Below, in pieces: positions 9,379 to 17,951 of a stretch of DNA of 64,000 nt (the first letter of the stretch is position 1; each line of letters starts with the position of its first letter). The translations under genes and the position numbers were made by a program. The DNA is from Henriciella sp. (GTDB taxonomy: Bacteria; Pseudomonadota; Alphaproteobacteria; Caulobacterales; Hyphomonadaceae), in contig JABSPZ010000007.1 in assembly GCA_013213785.1 (NCBI GenBank), positions 124,001-188,000 of the forward strand, read 5' to 3'. A model generated the notes under the pieces. It ran no database searches and had not been told where the DNA came from. It was given only the letters and a program-made list of their open reading frames with translations.

Positions 9379-10073
9379 AGACGATTGGCATGATTGGCGG
9401 GGTCAGCACGGAAGCGACCCTGATCTATTATAAGACGATCAATGCTTTGGTTCGGCAGCGTTTGGGCGGCTATCACAGCGCTGACATGCGCATCCACTCC
9501 GTGAATTTCCACGAGTATAATGGCGCCCATGAAACGCGCGATTGGCCGTTTATTCGCGCTGGGTTTGATCGCGCCGCAAAGGGGCTCGCTGGCGCCGGTG
9601 CAGATTTCTTAGTGCTCGCTTGTAATACGCTGCACACGGTGGCCGACGCCATACAAGGCGCAACGGACCTTCCATTTTTGCACATTGTAGACGCGTGTGG
9701 GGCGAAGCTTCAGAAAGATGGACGGAAACAGCCCGGCCTGCTCGGCACCGCTTTTACGATGGCGCAGCCTTATTTTGTTGATCGTTTGACTGAAACGACG
9801 GGTATGACTCCGATCCTGCCAGACGCGGAAACGCAAAAAGAGCTAAGCCGGATCATCTTTGATGAACTCACACACGGCGTCGTGACCGATACGAGCATTG
9901 CCTATTATGAGCGTGCGATTCAGGCCCTCAAAGACGAGGGCTGTGACAGCATCATTCTCGGCTGTACAGAGCTCGGCATGCTGATCACAAACAAGAACAG
10001 TCCGCTGCCACCTTACGATACAGCGCTGATCCATTGTGAAGCGATTGTCGATTATGCCTTAGGTAAAGGCTGA
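9375..10073 (+). CDS. aspartate/glutamate racemase family protein
   Basis: 232 residues, typical of the PLP-independent Asp/Glu racemase family. The two catalytic Cys residues appear in ACNTLH near residue 80 and LGCTELGML near 195; the N-terminus MKTIGMIGGVSTEAT is the family's first strand and glycine loop. Such enzymes make D-aspartate or D-glutamate for cell wall or release; the substrate is not decided by sequence. It is translationally coupled (ATGA overlap) to the GmhB-like phosphatase, suggesting both feed cell-envelope polymers. Confidence 0.88.
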   Translation: MKTIGMIGGVSTEATLIYYKTINALVRQRLGGYHSADMRIHSVNFHEYNGAHETRDWPFIRAGFDRAAKGLAGAGADFLVLACNTLHTVADAIQGATDLPFLHIVDACGAKLQKDGRKQPGLLGTAFTMAQPYFVDRLTETTGMTPILPDAETQKELSRIIFDELTHGVVTDTSIAYYERAIQALKDEGCDSIILGCTELGMLITNKNSPLPPYDTALIHCEAIVDYALGKG

Positions 10074-10077
10074 ACCT

Positions 10078-11046
10078 TTAAGCGCCGACGCGCTGGAAAT
10101 CACGGATGATCACCGCCCGGATTTTCGTGTCGGGATATGCGTCCTCGAGCTTTGTTTTGAATGCGGAGACGATCAGGCCCGGCATTTCCCATTCGCGATA
10201 AGGACCAAAATCGACACTCTCAACGGCTTCGATTTGCAAGAGGCTGACCTTCAATCCGTCCGTGTAGAGGGCTTTCGCAGTCTCTTTGTCGGTGAGAATT
10301 CCGACCGAAACGCGCAACCGTCTCGCATCGGCGCCAACATCAAGTGAGACAGTCGCGGGTGCTGTGTGATAAATAGCGTCCGCACCCGAGAAGGTGAGTG
10401 TGCCATACTCATTCTCAAACGTATTGTCCCAGGCCTTGCCAGCGTTGGCGGCGTACGTGTCGTCTTTATCACCGTAATCGGATTTCGCGGCCGACTCACC
10501 GTGCTCAGCCTCAGCCACTTCAAGCGCTTCATCGGCTTTCGGATCACCGCCTGAGCTCAGAAAGAAAAAGCCACCTGCGCCAATCGCGAGAACCAAGACA
10601 GCAATACCGCCCATCCCAATGGGGGATTTGAGAAGGCCAAGCAGACCCGCTGTTTTAGGCGCCTCTTCCTCAGCACTCTCTTCAGCTTCGGCGGCTAACT
10701 CGGCAGTGTCTTCCACCGCGGTCTCGGCGGGCTCAGCTGGAGTGTCTTCGACAGGCGCTTCGATAGACTCTTCGGCCATTGGTTCAACAACAGCTTCAAG
10801 GGTTTCCTCGATAGGAGTTTCGAGGGGCTCTTCAGCAGCGATCTCGACAGACGGATCAACCGGTTCCTCGGCGGTGGCGACTTCGGCGGTCTTCCCCGCT
10901 AAAGCCCCGAAAGCCGCTTTTACCGTTTCCTCGGTGGAGGCTTCGACCATACCGACAATGCTCTCACCAGCATCCAGCGTCTCAGTGCCAAAGACGATAT
11001 CATCCAGATCTGAAACAGTCTCTGTCACCGCTTGATCCGTGCTCAT
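10078..11046 (-). CDS. acidic single-span membrane protein of unknown function
   Basis: 322 residues. The first ~130 are rich in Glu, Ala and Thr with repeated EEPLETPIEE-type units and look disordered; then one membrane span (GMGGIAVLVLAIGAGGFFF), an acidic linker, and a C-terminal folded domain of ~110 residues (DARRLRVSVGILTDKETAKALYTD...) that resembles the C-terminal part of FliL-like membrane proteins in size and place only. GGAG lies 6 bases before the ATG at 11046, deciding that start over two upstream in-frame ones. Unknown family; the acidic arm suggests a cytoplasmic tether with a periplasmic domain. Confidence 0.65.
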   Translation of the reverse strand: MSTDQAVTETVSDLDDIVFGTETLDAGESIVGMVEASTEETVKAAFGALAGKTAEVATAEEPVDPSVEIAAEEPLETPIEETLEAVVEPMAEESIEAPVEDTPAEPAETAVEDTAELAAEAEESAEEEAPKTAGLLGLLKSPIGMGGIAVLVLAIGAGGFFFLSSGGDPKADEALEVAEAEHGESAAKSDYGDKDDTYAANAGKAWDNTFENEYGTLTFSGADAIYHTAPATVSLDVGADARRLRVSVGILTDKETAKALYTDGLKVSLLQIEAVESVDFGPYREWEMPGLIVSAFKTKLEDAYPDTKIRAVIIRDFQRVGA

Positions 11047-11257
11047 ATGCATCTCCAGTTGCACCAAATTCGATTACAAGTTGAATTCGTCTATCTGATT
11101 AGTCTTAAGATTCCTTTTGAATGCGCGCCTGATCGCCGAACTGGAAGCATTCGATAGGCTATTCCTATCGAAACAATTCATTTCTCCGAATAGACACTTC
11201 CCAAAATCGGACCACATCGCAGGCGGAGGAAACCGGGACGGACAAGGGATCGAACTC

Positions 11258-11962
11258 ATGCGATTTGCACTGATAGGACTGGCGCTGATGGCCACTTCTC
11301 CAATCGCGCTTGCGCAGAATACTGGCGGTATCTTCCCGCCAATGGTCAATGAGGGCCATAAGTCCGCGCAGTATCGAATTACCTATAATTCGGATACAGA
11401 AGGCGTTTCGCAGCGCGCGCACTATCAGCAAGCGATCAGTGGCAATCTGATGTGGCGCGGCCTGGTATCAGCCCGCAAGACCGCGGATTCAGATGTCGAT
11501 TTCGACTTTGTCCAAGCTGAACTGTTCTGGGAGCTCAGCGATGACGATGATGATTGGAAAACCGGCTTTCGGTTTGATGCTCGCATCCGAGATGATGGAC
11601 GCCCAGGCCTGATTGGCGTGCATTGGACCAATCAGTTTCCGATCACCGAGAATTGGAATGGTCGCTTTGTCGCCCTGTCTGCGTTCGATGTCGGGGATGA
11701 TGCGCGCGATGGCGTGTTTCTCCAAACACGCGGCAATGTCTTCACACGCCTGGAAACAGGTCAGACGGTCGGTGTTGAGCTCTTCAACTCATACGGCTCG
11801 ACCGACAATTTCTTAGACCTGGATAAACAAGGCCATCAGATCGGTCCGTTCGCGAGCTTTCCCGTCTCAGACGATTGGAGCCTGTTCACTGGCACCCTCT
11901 TTGGGCTCACCGATGCCTCTGCAGATTCCGAACTCAGATTGTGGGTGACCCGCGGCTTTTAA
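11258..11962 (+). CDS. secreted or outer-membrane beta-barrel-like protein of unknown function
   Basis: 234 residues beginning with a signal peptide (MRFALIGLALMATSPIALA). The frame is open 141 bases further upstream but that segment is not signal-like, so the ATG at 11258 is preferred. The mature part has alternating polar/aromatic strands (WRGLVSARKTADSDVDFDFVQAELFWEL, WKTGFRFDARIRDD) and ends in a terminal Phe (RLWVTRGF), the hallmark recognised by the BAM machinery, so a small outer-membrane barrel is likely. No named family recognised. Its end overlaps the convergent EVE gene by 4 bases. Confidence 0.65.
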   Translation: MRFALIGLALMATSPIALAQNTGGIFPPMVNEGHKSAQYRITYNSDTEGVSQRAHYQQAISGNLMWRGLVSARKTADSDVDFDFVQAELFWELSDDDDDWKTGFRFDARIRDDGRPGLIGVHWTNQFPITENWNGRFVALSAFDVGDDARDGVFLQTRGNVFTRLETGQTVGVELFNSYGSTDNFLDLDKQGHQIGPFASFPVSDDWSLFTGTLFGLTDASADSELRLWVTRGF

Positions 11963-12396
11963 AGCGGCTTGAGCGTCTTTCCGTTCAGCCCGCCCATGCG
12001 GCAAACTTCCATCCACTCGTCTTCCAGCACCGGCTGAACGGACAAGCGCATGCTTGTCACAAGCGACATGTTCTCGAGCGCTTCGTTGGCTTTGACCGCT
12101 TTCAGCGTGACCGATTCAGGCATGTCGACGAGGGCGCGGATGTGGACGCAATCCCAGCGCTCGTCATCTGTTGTGGAGTCCGGTGCGCTTTCCGCCGAAA
12201 CCTCAACAATCCCAACAACCTCTAGCCCTTCATTCGAGTGGTAGAAAAAGCCGCGATCGCCGATCTTCATCTCGCGCATATTGTTGCGCGCCTGATAGTT
12301 GCGAATGCCGTCCCATTCTTCGCCCGCTTCGCCTTTCGCTTTTTGCTGATCCCAGCTCCATTTGAACGGCTCAGATTTGAACAGCCAGTACTTCAT
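11959..12396 (-). CDS. EVE-domain protein (thymocyte nuclear protein 1-like)
   Basis: 145 residues, the standard length of EVE proteins. It opens MKYWLFKSEPFKWSW, the family's first strand, and contains WDGIRNYQARNNMREMKIGDRGFFYHS, typical of the aromatic pocket region. EVE domains are PUA-fold modules that bind modified cytosine in DNA or modified RNA bases. In bacteria they are found as free-standing proteins and in modification-dependent restriction. The ATG at 12396 fits the family N-terminus; longer upstream forms do not. It is the last gene of a minus-strand run, and whether it shares a transcript is unclear. Confidence 0.88.
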   Translation of the reverse strand: MKYWLFKSEPFKWSWDQQKAKGEAGEEWDGIRNYQARNNMREMKIGDRGFFYHSNEGLEVVGIVEVSAESAPDSTTDDERWDCVHIRALVDMPESVTLKAVKANEALENMSLVTSMRLSVQPVLEDEWMEVCRMGGLNGKTLKPL

Positions 12397-12424
12397 GTTC
12401 GCTCCTACGTGTGTTGCAGGGCAT

Positions 12425-12934
12425 TTAGGTCGCTTTGGGCCCAGCGTCCACGTCTGGTTGGTCATCTCCGGCAGTTTGTTTCAGACGCCCTTTCGCAGAC
12501 CGATTGCGGCCGTCTGCAGGTTTCAGTCCTGATGCCGCGCCAAGCCCCACCAAAGGCATATTGCCATAGACGGTTTCATGAGCGCCATCTTTGACCAAAT
12601 AGGTTTCGTGCCAAATCCCAACATCGCCATTCGTGCCGACCGCTTTGTTGAAGGCTTTCCAGGCTGGCAGGAGGGCATGTTCGCGGCTGACCGAATAGGC
12701 GTGGAGGTGGTCAAAGCTACGCCAATACTGAACGAGATATGGGCTACGCAGGCTGAAAAAGGTCTTAGAATGCAGGAGGCCGAGCTCCGGGTCTTTTTCA
12801 AGCTCCGCCAACATTCTCGGCATCGCCGAAAATACGGGGAGCCATTTCCAAAGTTTATGGACGCGCATTCCGATCAAGAAGATCACGAAGTCACCTTCTA
12901 TCTGCGCCATCATTCTTCCAGGGATCGGTTTCAT
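12425..12934 (-). CDS. DUF4188-family protein
   Basis: 169 residues. The start is fixed by a strong AGGAGG 8 bases before the ATG at 12934. The domain (KPIPGRMMAQIEGDFVIFLIGMRVHKLWKW, then YLVQYWRSFDHLHAYS and WHETYLV) is the DUF4188 pattern, a dimeric alpha/beta-barrel-like fold sometimes annotated as monooxygenase-like; function not established. The last ~25 residues (GRNRSAKGRLKQ...) are basic and probably disordered. It lies 19 bases after the haem-dependent demethylase-like gene on the same strand, so the two are likely co-transcribed. Confidence 0.78.
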   Translation of the reverse strand: MKPIPGRMMAQIEGDFVIFLIGMRVHKLWKWLPVFSAMPRMLAELEKDPELGLLHSKTFFSLRSPYLVQYWRSFDHLHAYSVSREHALLPAWKAFNKAVGTNGDVGIWHETYLVKDGAHETVYGNMPLVGLGAASGLKPADGRNRSAKGRLKQTAGDDQPDVDAGPKAT

Positions 12935-12953
12935 TGTTCGCGCCTCCTGCCCT

Positions 12954-13805
12954 CTAAGTGGGGTGTTTCGCTGCCGCGCGGCAGGCTTCTGCAACGAGCG
13001 GTTCTAATTCGGACCAATGCTTGTACCGCCGAATGTGTTCTGGCGCGCCGAGCCAAGCATCTTCGAACGCTTCTCGCGTATCCCCTTCGGCGAGGATCGG
13101 AAGCAATGGGTCGACACTGATCCTGATGCTAAAGACCACAGCCCCTGTCTTGGGGAGTTTTCGGATGGTTTGTCTCTCAACTCGCAAATGCAGATCGCTT
13201 GGCTGCTTCTTGGCCGCGCTTGGTCGATCAGGGGTGTAGTGTTTCTCGCTCGCTTGCACGGTCCAGTTAAACCGCTCCAGTACGACATCAGGCTTCAAAC
13301 CAGAGAAAATACGACCCACACGCGCTGCGAGTTCTGGATCGCCGCCAGGAACCGGACTGTGGAGCGCTCCAAGATCGAGCCCAATGCGCTCTGGCAGCGT
13401 CCAATAAGTCGGCGCACAGAGCACGCCAGCGACCAGGCGCCAATCATGCGGTCGTTCTGCTGAGAGCAAACACAGATCGTCCGAAACAATCGAGGCCGCT
13501 TCTTCCAAGGCGGTTGGCATTTTTTGATTGGGCACGCGCCCCGTCGCCTCGACCACTAGTGCGAGCAGCTCTTCAGCCGCAGCTCCATTCAAGTCGCCGC
13601 CAACGACATTGGCGCGCATCATTTTCAGGATCAGGCACTTATCCCGAAGCCAGGTCTCAGCTTCTGTGTCCGGGGTCAGCCACTGGGCTTTCGGAATTGG
13701 CGCTAGATTTGGATCGAATTTCGGGGTGCCGTCCAAGAAAGGCAGATAAGGAGGGGTGCGCGCCTTAAGCGACACCAGCGCTGCCCCATGAGGCGTAACC
13801 GGCAA
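12954..13805 (-). CDS. haem-dependent oxidative N-demethylase-like protein (DUF3445)
   Basis: 283 residues. The N-terminus SLKARTPPYLPFLDGTPKFDPNLAP and the segments SIVSDDLCLLS...RLVAGVLCAPTYW and LERFNWTV match the DUF3445/HODM alpha-subunit-like family, whose studied bacterial member demethylates dimethylamine using haem and a PAS-like fold. Substrate here unknown. The first 41 bases overlap the preceding methyltransferase gene, in the same direction; a start at GTG 13775 would shorten this but is less conserved. The cluster of demethylase-like, DUF4188 and methyltransferase is not one I recognise as a named pathway. Confidence 0.75.
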   Translation of the reverse strand: MPVTPHGAALVSLKARTPPYLPFLDGTPKFDPNLAPIPKAQWLTPDTEAETWLRDKCLILKMMRANVVGGDLNGAAAEELLALVVEATGRVPNQKMPTALEEAASIVSDDLCLLSAERPHDWRLVAGVLCAPTYWTLPERIGLDLGALHSPVPGGDPELAARVGRIFSGLKPDVVLERFNWTVQASEKHYTPDRPSAAKKQPSDLHLRVERQTIRKLPKTGAVVFSIRISVDPLLPILAEGDTREAFEDAWLGAPEHIRRYKHWSELEPLVAEACRAAAKHPT

Positions 13806-14394
13806 TTTTGGGTGTGCTTGGCAGATACATTGTTTCGTAGCGATCCAGTTTGAACCCTTCCGCCTCCAACATGGTCTTGGTGTCGCGGGTCAGGTGACAC
13901 CCTCCCGCCATCCGTTTCCAAATCGGCTCAACACGGCGCTGCCACTTTGCAACGCCCTCGTCCGGCGCAAGGCCATGCTCTGAGAAGAGAACCTTGCCGT
14001 TTGGCTTTAGGACCCGTCGCAGCTCCTGCAACGAAGCCTGCCAATCCGGGATCGTGCACAGCACGAACGTCACGACCGCAGTGTCGACGCTCTTGTCCTC
14101 AAGCGGGACGGCCTCTGCCCCACATTCATGGATGTCGCTGGAAAACGCGTAATCGCCGTCGGCCATCTCTTTTCTGGCGCGTTCGACCATTGGCGCATGT
14201 GGCTCAATCGCGTGGAGATGTTTGACCTTATCGGCGTCATAAAAGCTGAAATTGGTGCCGCATCCGCAGCCAACCTCTAAAACAACGCCGTCTGCTTCAG
14301 GAACCGTCTTTTCACGCTGCTTCATCATCGGCTTGGAAGAACAAGCGCATGAGATAAGCGGCGGTAAGACGTAACGATCCCAAAGCCCAAACAT
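13765..14394 (-). CDS. class I SAM-dependent methyltransferase
   Basis: 209 residues. VLEVGCGCGTNFSFYD is the SAM-binding motif I, HLHAIEPHAPMVERAR the acidic strand-2 end, and SVDTAVVTFVLCTIPDW followed by LQELRRVLKPNGKVLFSEHG completes the Methyltransf_11 core. The C-terminal helices match small-molecule or lipid methyltransferases, close to the methyltransferase-like 7 (TMT1/METTL7) sort, but the substrate is not known. Its start codon shares a base with the stop of the upstream membrane-protein gene (TAATG), so these are translationally coupled. Confidence 0.85.
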   Translation of the reverse strand: MFGLWDRYVLPPLISCACSSKPMMKQREKTVPEADGVVLEVGCGCGTNFSFYDADKVKHLHAIEPHAPMVERARKEMADGDYAFSSDIHECGAEAVPLEDKSVDTAVVTFVLCTIPDWQASLQELRRVLKPNGKVLFSEHGLAPDEGVAKWQRRVEPIWKRMAGGCHLTRDTKTMLEAEGFKLDRYETMYLPSTPKIAGYASWGSAGVA

Positions 14395-15179
14395 TACTCG
14401 CTTCCTTCCACCATTCTGCGCCGCGTTTGGCCATCCATAGGCTCAACCACTAGCGCATTTTGCGTAATCCGAACACGGTAGCTCAAATTATCTGCCATGG
14501 GGAAATAAACCGCCGACCCGAACGGCGCGGACCCGCCGCTTTGTTTTGAGGTCACCATGCCGGCTGAGAACCAGGACGGGTTCTCTGCATCGGTGTCGTC
14601 TTCGCTCAAGACGCGATCGAGCTCTTTCTCGCCGCTATAGTTGACGAGCGCGCCATACACATCAAGGCCTAGCTCTTGATCAAACACTTCGACCTTTCCG
14701 TCTTCGCTCACACGACGACCATAGGAGGTTGCCCGTGTCAGGTCCGTGGTGCTGAACCGGCGCGCATAGCGGCTTTCGATGAATTCGAGCCGATATAAGC
14801 TGTCATAGCCAAGCATCTGTTTCATGGGTGAGAAACGAATGACTTGCGCACTCACCTGAAACTCATCACCGATGAAACCATCTTGAACAATCACGTCCCC
14901 AGACGGCAACGTCATGGTCATCGTGTAGGTATCTTCAGCGCTATTGTCTTTTTCGAAGCTGATCTCAGCCACGTCACGCTCTTTGGTAAGCGCTTTGTAA
15001 GTCTGTAGGTTCAGGCCAACAAAAGTCCCAATACCCGCTGCGCCGAGAAAGCCGATCCCGAATAAGAACCTCAAACCGCCCGCTGCCAGACGCAGCTTCA
15101 GTAACCGCCCTATTCCCGCAAAACTAAACGCCAGTCCAACGATCCCCGCCAGTGCCGGTAAGATCCACCAGATCATCAT
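14394..15179 (-). CDS. two-span membrane protein of unknown function
   Basis: 261 residues. Two membrane segments in the first 60 (MIWWILPALAGIVGLAFSFAGI and LRFLFGIGFLGAAGIGTFVG), then a ~200-residue soluble domain that starts like a periplasmic beta-rich fold (FEKDNSAEDTYTMTMTLPSGD). Homologous proteins in Caulobacterales carry vague 'multidrug efflux' names without support, and I see no transporter motif. It heads the minus-strand run with the methyltransferase, the demethylase-like gene and the DUF4188 gene, which suggests co-expression. Confidence 0.65.
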   Translation of the reverse strand: MMIWWILPALAGIVGLAFSFAGIGRLLKLRLAAGGLRFLFGIGFLGAAGIGTFVGLNLQTYKALTKERDVAEISFEKDNSAEDTYTMTMTLPSGDVIVQDGFIGDEFQVSAQVIRFSPMKQMLGYDSLYRLEFIESRYARRFSTTDLTRATSYGRRVSEDGKVEVFDQELGLDVYGALVNYSGEKELDRVLSEDDTDAENPSWFSAGMVTSKQSGGSAPFGSAVYFPMADNLSYRVRITQNALVVEPMDGQTRRRMVEGSE

Positions 15180-15280
15180 ATGCCACCTCCTAAGAGCCGC
15201 CCCTTATGGCCCTGTAACGGCGACTATATCAGTGGTTAACGAATCCGCGAGGCTTTAGTTGCAGAGCGCGGTGCTCGGGC

Positions 15281-15730
15281 TCAAGGCCCAATCAGGCGGA
15301 CTTGCTCATTTCGGCCGCGCCCAACCTTCGCCCGTTCCCGCCAACCCAAGACGGTATAGGCTTCAATCGCCGCCGTGTTCTGAACATCAACATCAAGCTG
15401 TAGCGGACGCCCAACAAAGCCGCGCGCGACTTTTAAAAGACCGCTCCCGACCCCACAAAACCGCCAATCCTCATCGACAAAGACATGCGGCACGTAGGCT
15501 TTGCCTTGCTCCAGTGTCAAAAAACCAATCACGCCGGCGCGTTTTTCGACTGCCACGAAGGCAACATTTGCGGATAGAGACTGTCGCAAACGGATGATCT
15601 CATCGCGCTCAGGCCCACGCCAAGGAAAAGCCTTCAAACAGTCTTTGAAGATCCGTTCTATGCTTGGATAGTCTTCCCGCCGCCAATGGCGGATCGACCA
15701 ACCTGCACCGGGATGGGTCATAAGGCTCAT
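15281..15730 (-). CDS. GNAT-family N-acetyltransferase
   Basis: 149 residues. The GNAT core is visible: WRREDYPSIERIFKDCL at the N-terminus, VIGFLTLEQGKAYVPHVFVDEDWRFCGVGSGLL with the acetyl-CoA loop (CGVGSG), then LDVDVQNTAAIEAYTVLGW, the typical 'N..A...Y...GF/W' motif B. The substrate is unknown. No good ribosome-binding site is seen before the first ATG; another in-frame ATG lies three codons in. Confidence 0.85.
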   Translation of the reverse strand: MSLMTHPGAGWSIRHWRREDYPSIERIFKDCLKAFPWRGPERDEIIRLRQSLSANVAFVAVEKRAGVIGFLTLEQGKAYVPHVFVDEDWRFCGVGSGLLKVARGFVGRPLQLDVDVQNTAAIEAYTVLGWRERAKVGRGRNEQVRLIGP

Positions 15731-15833
15731 GCAGCCAGACTAGCCAAAACTTATGGCAAGGGAAAGGCATTGCTCGGTTTGGTTAAAGTCTCTACTCCTT
15801 GGCGCGAACTTTTAGCGCATTCAGGAGAAGTAG

Positions 15834-17903
15834 ATGAGCTTGAACAGAGCGATTGGAGCCATTCTGGTCTGTGGCCTGTTATCGACGCCAGCTTTGGCCG
15901 ATGATCATGGCGCGGACGAGAGCCGCAAATTCACTGCCGAGCGGGTCTTCGATATCGAGTACGCATCGGACCCACAAATCTCTCCAGACGGCGAAACCAT
16001 TGTCTATGTTCGTCGCTCTATGGACAAACTCACCGACCGTGATCGCGGAGATATTTGGACCATTGATGTAAAGTCTGGCGCGCACAGACCGCTTATCACC
16101 GGCGGCGCCTCTGCCGGTGCTCCGCGCTGGTCACCTGATGGCACAAAGCTCATCTACACAACCGCGACGGACGGAAAGCCTGACCTTCGCCTCTACTATT
16201 TCGACTCTGACCGTTCCGTCTCGCTCGGTCAGTTCAGTGCAGGCCCAGGCAATGCCGCATGGTCACCAGATGGCAGCACAATCGCCTTTACCATGTTCAC
16301 GCCCGGACAGACGCCGAGTTTCGCTAAACCACCTGCCGCCCCTGAAGGCGCGACCTGGTCTGATCCGGTCCGTGTGTTTGATGATTTGCAGTTCCGCTTC
16401 GATGGCGCAGGCTATCTGAAAGAAGGCGCAACGCATGTTTACACCTTGCCCGCAGATGGCGGTACGCCGCGCCAAATTACGTCTGGCGAAGCGGACTTTG
16501 GCAGCCCAACCTGGCTTGGCAATGACACGCTTTTGGTGGTCGGCAATGAAGCAGAAGACCGCGATCTCGATCCGATTGAGAGCGAAATCTATGCGGTGAA
16601 CCTGTCTGATCTCTCGCGCAGCGCTCTGACCACGCGAGACGGTCCAGACCTAGCACCATCGGTCTCACCTGATGGGTCTCAGATTGCTTATCTTGGCTAT
16701 GACGATCTGGTGAAATCGTATCAGCAAGCTGATCTCTATGTGATGAATGCCGATGGGTCGGACGTTGTCGAACTCGCTGCCGATTTTGATCGCGGCTTCA
16801 GCACCGTCACCTGGCATCCGAATGGCCGAAGCTTGATCGCCCAAATCGAGAACGCTGGTGTGATCGACGTCATCTCTGTTTCAATGGATGGCGAGATTGA
16901 CACGATCGTCACGAATGTTGGCGGCACTTCAATTGGTCGTCCCTACGCAGCTGGCTCTTTCACCGTCTCCGACACGCGTCGCCCCGTCATCGCTTACACG
17001 GCTGGATCGCCAGACCGACCTGCCGAAATCGCGGTGACCGGCTCGCGTATAAATGATCGCGTTCTGACCGATTTGAATTCCGATGTTCTGGATCATCTCG
17101 ACATGGCGACGATTGAAGAGATCAAAGTCCCATCCCGCCATGATGGCTTAGAGATCGAGGCTTGGGTCGCGCTCCCACCTGGCTTCGAAGCAGATGGCAG
17201 CGCGCCAATGCTGATGGAAATCCATGGCGGTCCGTTCGCCATGTATGGCCCTTACTTCGCGAGCGAGATCCAACGCTTTGCAGCGGAAGGCTATGTGACC
17301 GTCTATGTGAACCCGCGCGGTTCGACCGGGTACGGCTCAGACTTCGCGATGGCGATTGATCTCGCATATCCCGGCTATGACTATGAAGACCTGATGAGCG
17401 TCACCGACGCCCTGATCGAGCGGAACTATGTCAGCGCAGATCGTCTGTTCGTGACCGGCGGGTCTGGCGGCGGGATCCTAACCGCTTGGATCGTTGGCAA
17501 GACGGACCGCTTCGCAGCGGCCGCCACGGTGAAGCCGGTGATCAATTGGATGACCATGGCGCTCTCCGCTGACATTGCGCAGTTCGTGCGTCGTCACTGG
17601 ATACGTTCAGACCCATGGGAAAACCCAGAGGCCTTCCTAGACCGCTCTCCGATCATGCTGATCGAAGACGTCGTCACACCAACGCTGGTCATGGTCGGTG
17701 AAGAAGACTGGCGCACACCAACATGGGAAGCCGAGCAATTCTATACCGCGCTGAAACTCAAAGGCGTCGACACTGCTCTAATCCGCGTGCCTGGCTCCCC
17801 GCACTATATCGCTGGGCGTCCATCACGCCTGATCGCGAAGACCGATAATATTATGGGTTGGTTTGCGAAATACGATCCGGCAAAACAAGAGTCGGAAGAC
17901 TAG
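15834..17903 (+). CDS. secreted S9-family peptidase (dipeptidyl/acylaminoacyl peptidase type)
   Basis: 689 residues. A signal peptide (MSLNRAIGAILVCGLLSTPALA) is followed by a WD40/TolB-like beta-propeller with repeated SPDG blades (ISPDGETIVYVRR, WSPDGTKLIY, VSPDGSQIAYLG), then an alpha/beta-hydrolase domain. The catalytic triad is Ser in TGGSGGGILTAW, Asp in GEEDWRTP and His in GSPHYIAG. Probably a periplasmic or exported oligopeptidase. AGGAGAAG precedes the ATG. The gene ends at a strong bidirectional terminator shared with typA. Confidence 0.93.
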   Translation: MSLNRAIGAILVCGLLSTPALADDHGADESRKFTAERVFDIEYASDPQISPDGETIVYVRRSMDKLTDRDRGDIWTIDVKSGAHRPLITGGASAGAPRWSPDGTKLIYTTATDGKPDLRLYYFDSDRSVSLGQFSAGPGNAAWSPDGSTIAFTMFTPGQTPSFAKPPAAPEGATWSDPVRVFDDLQFRFDGAGYLKEGATHVYTLPADGGTPRQITSGEADFGSPTWLGNDTLLVVGNEAEDRDLDPIESEIYAVNLSDLSRSALTTRDGPDLAPSVSPDGSQIAYLGYDDLVKSYQQADLYVMNADGSDVVELAADFDRGFSTVTWHPNGRSLIAQIENAGVIDVISVSMDGEIDTIVTNVGGTSIGRPYAAGSFTVSDTRRPVIAYTAGSPDRPAEIAVTGSRINDRVLTDLNSDVLDHLDMATIEEIKVPSRHDGLEIEAWVALPPGFEADGSAPMLMEIHGGPFAMYGPYFASEIQRFAAEGYVTVYVNPRGSTGYGSDFAMAIDLAYPGYDYEDLMSVTDALIERNYVSADRLFVTGGSGGGILTAWIVGKTDRFAAAATVKPVINWMTMALSADIAQFVRRHWIRSDPWENPEAFLDRSPIMLIEDVVTPTLVMVGEEDWRTPTWEAEQFYTALKLKGVDTALIRVPGSPHYIAGRPSRLIAKTDNIMGWFAKYDPAKQESED

Positions 17904-17907
17904 ATAC

Positions 17908-17939
17908 AAAAAGCCCGCGATCTCGGTCGCGGGCTTTTT
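17908..17939. terminator. bidirectional terminator between S9 peptidase gene and typA
   Basis: Perfect 13-bp stem AAAAAGCCCGCGA / TCGCGGGCTTTTT with a 6-base loop, lying between the ends of the two convergent genes. A-rich and T-rich flanks allow it to act both ways. Confidence 0.92.
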
Positions 17940-17951
17940 TAGTCTTGGGTT

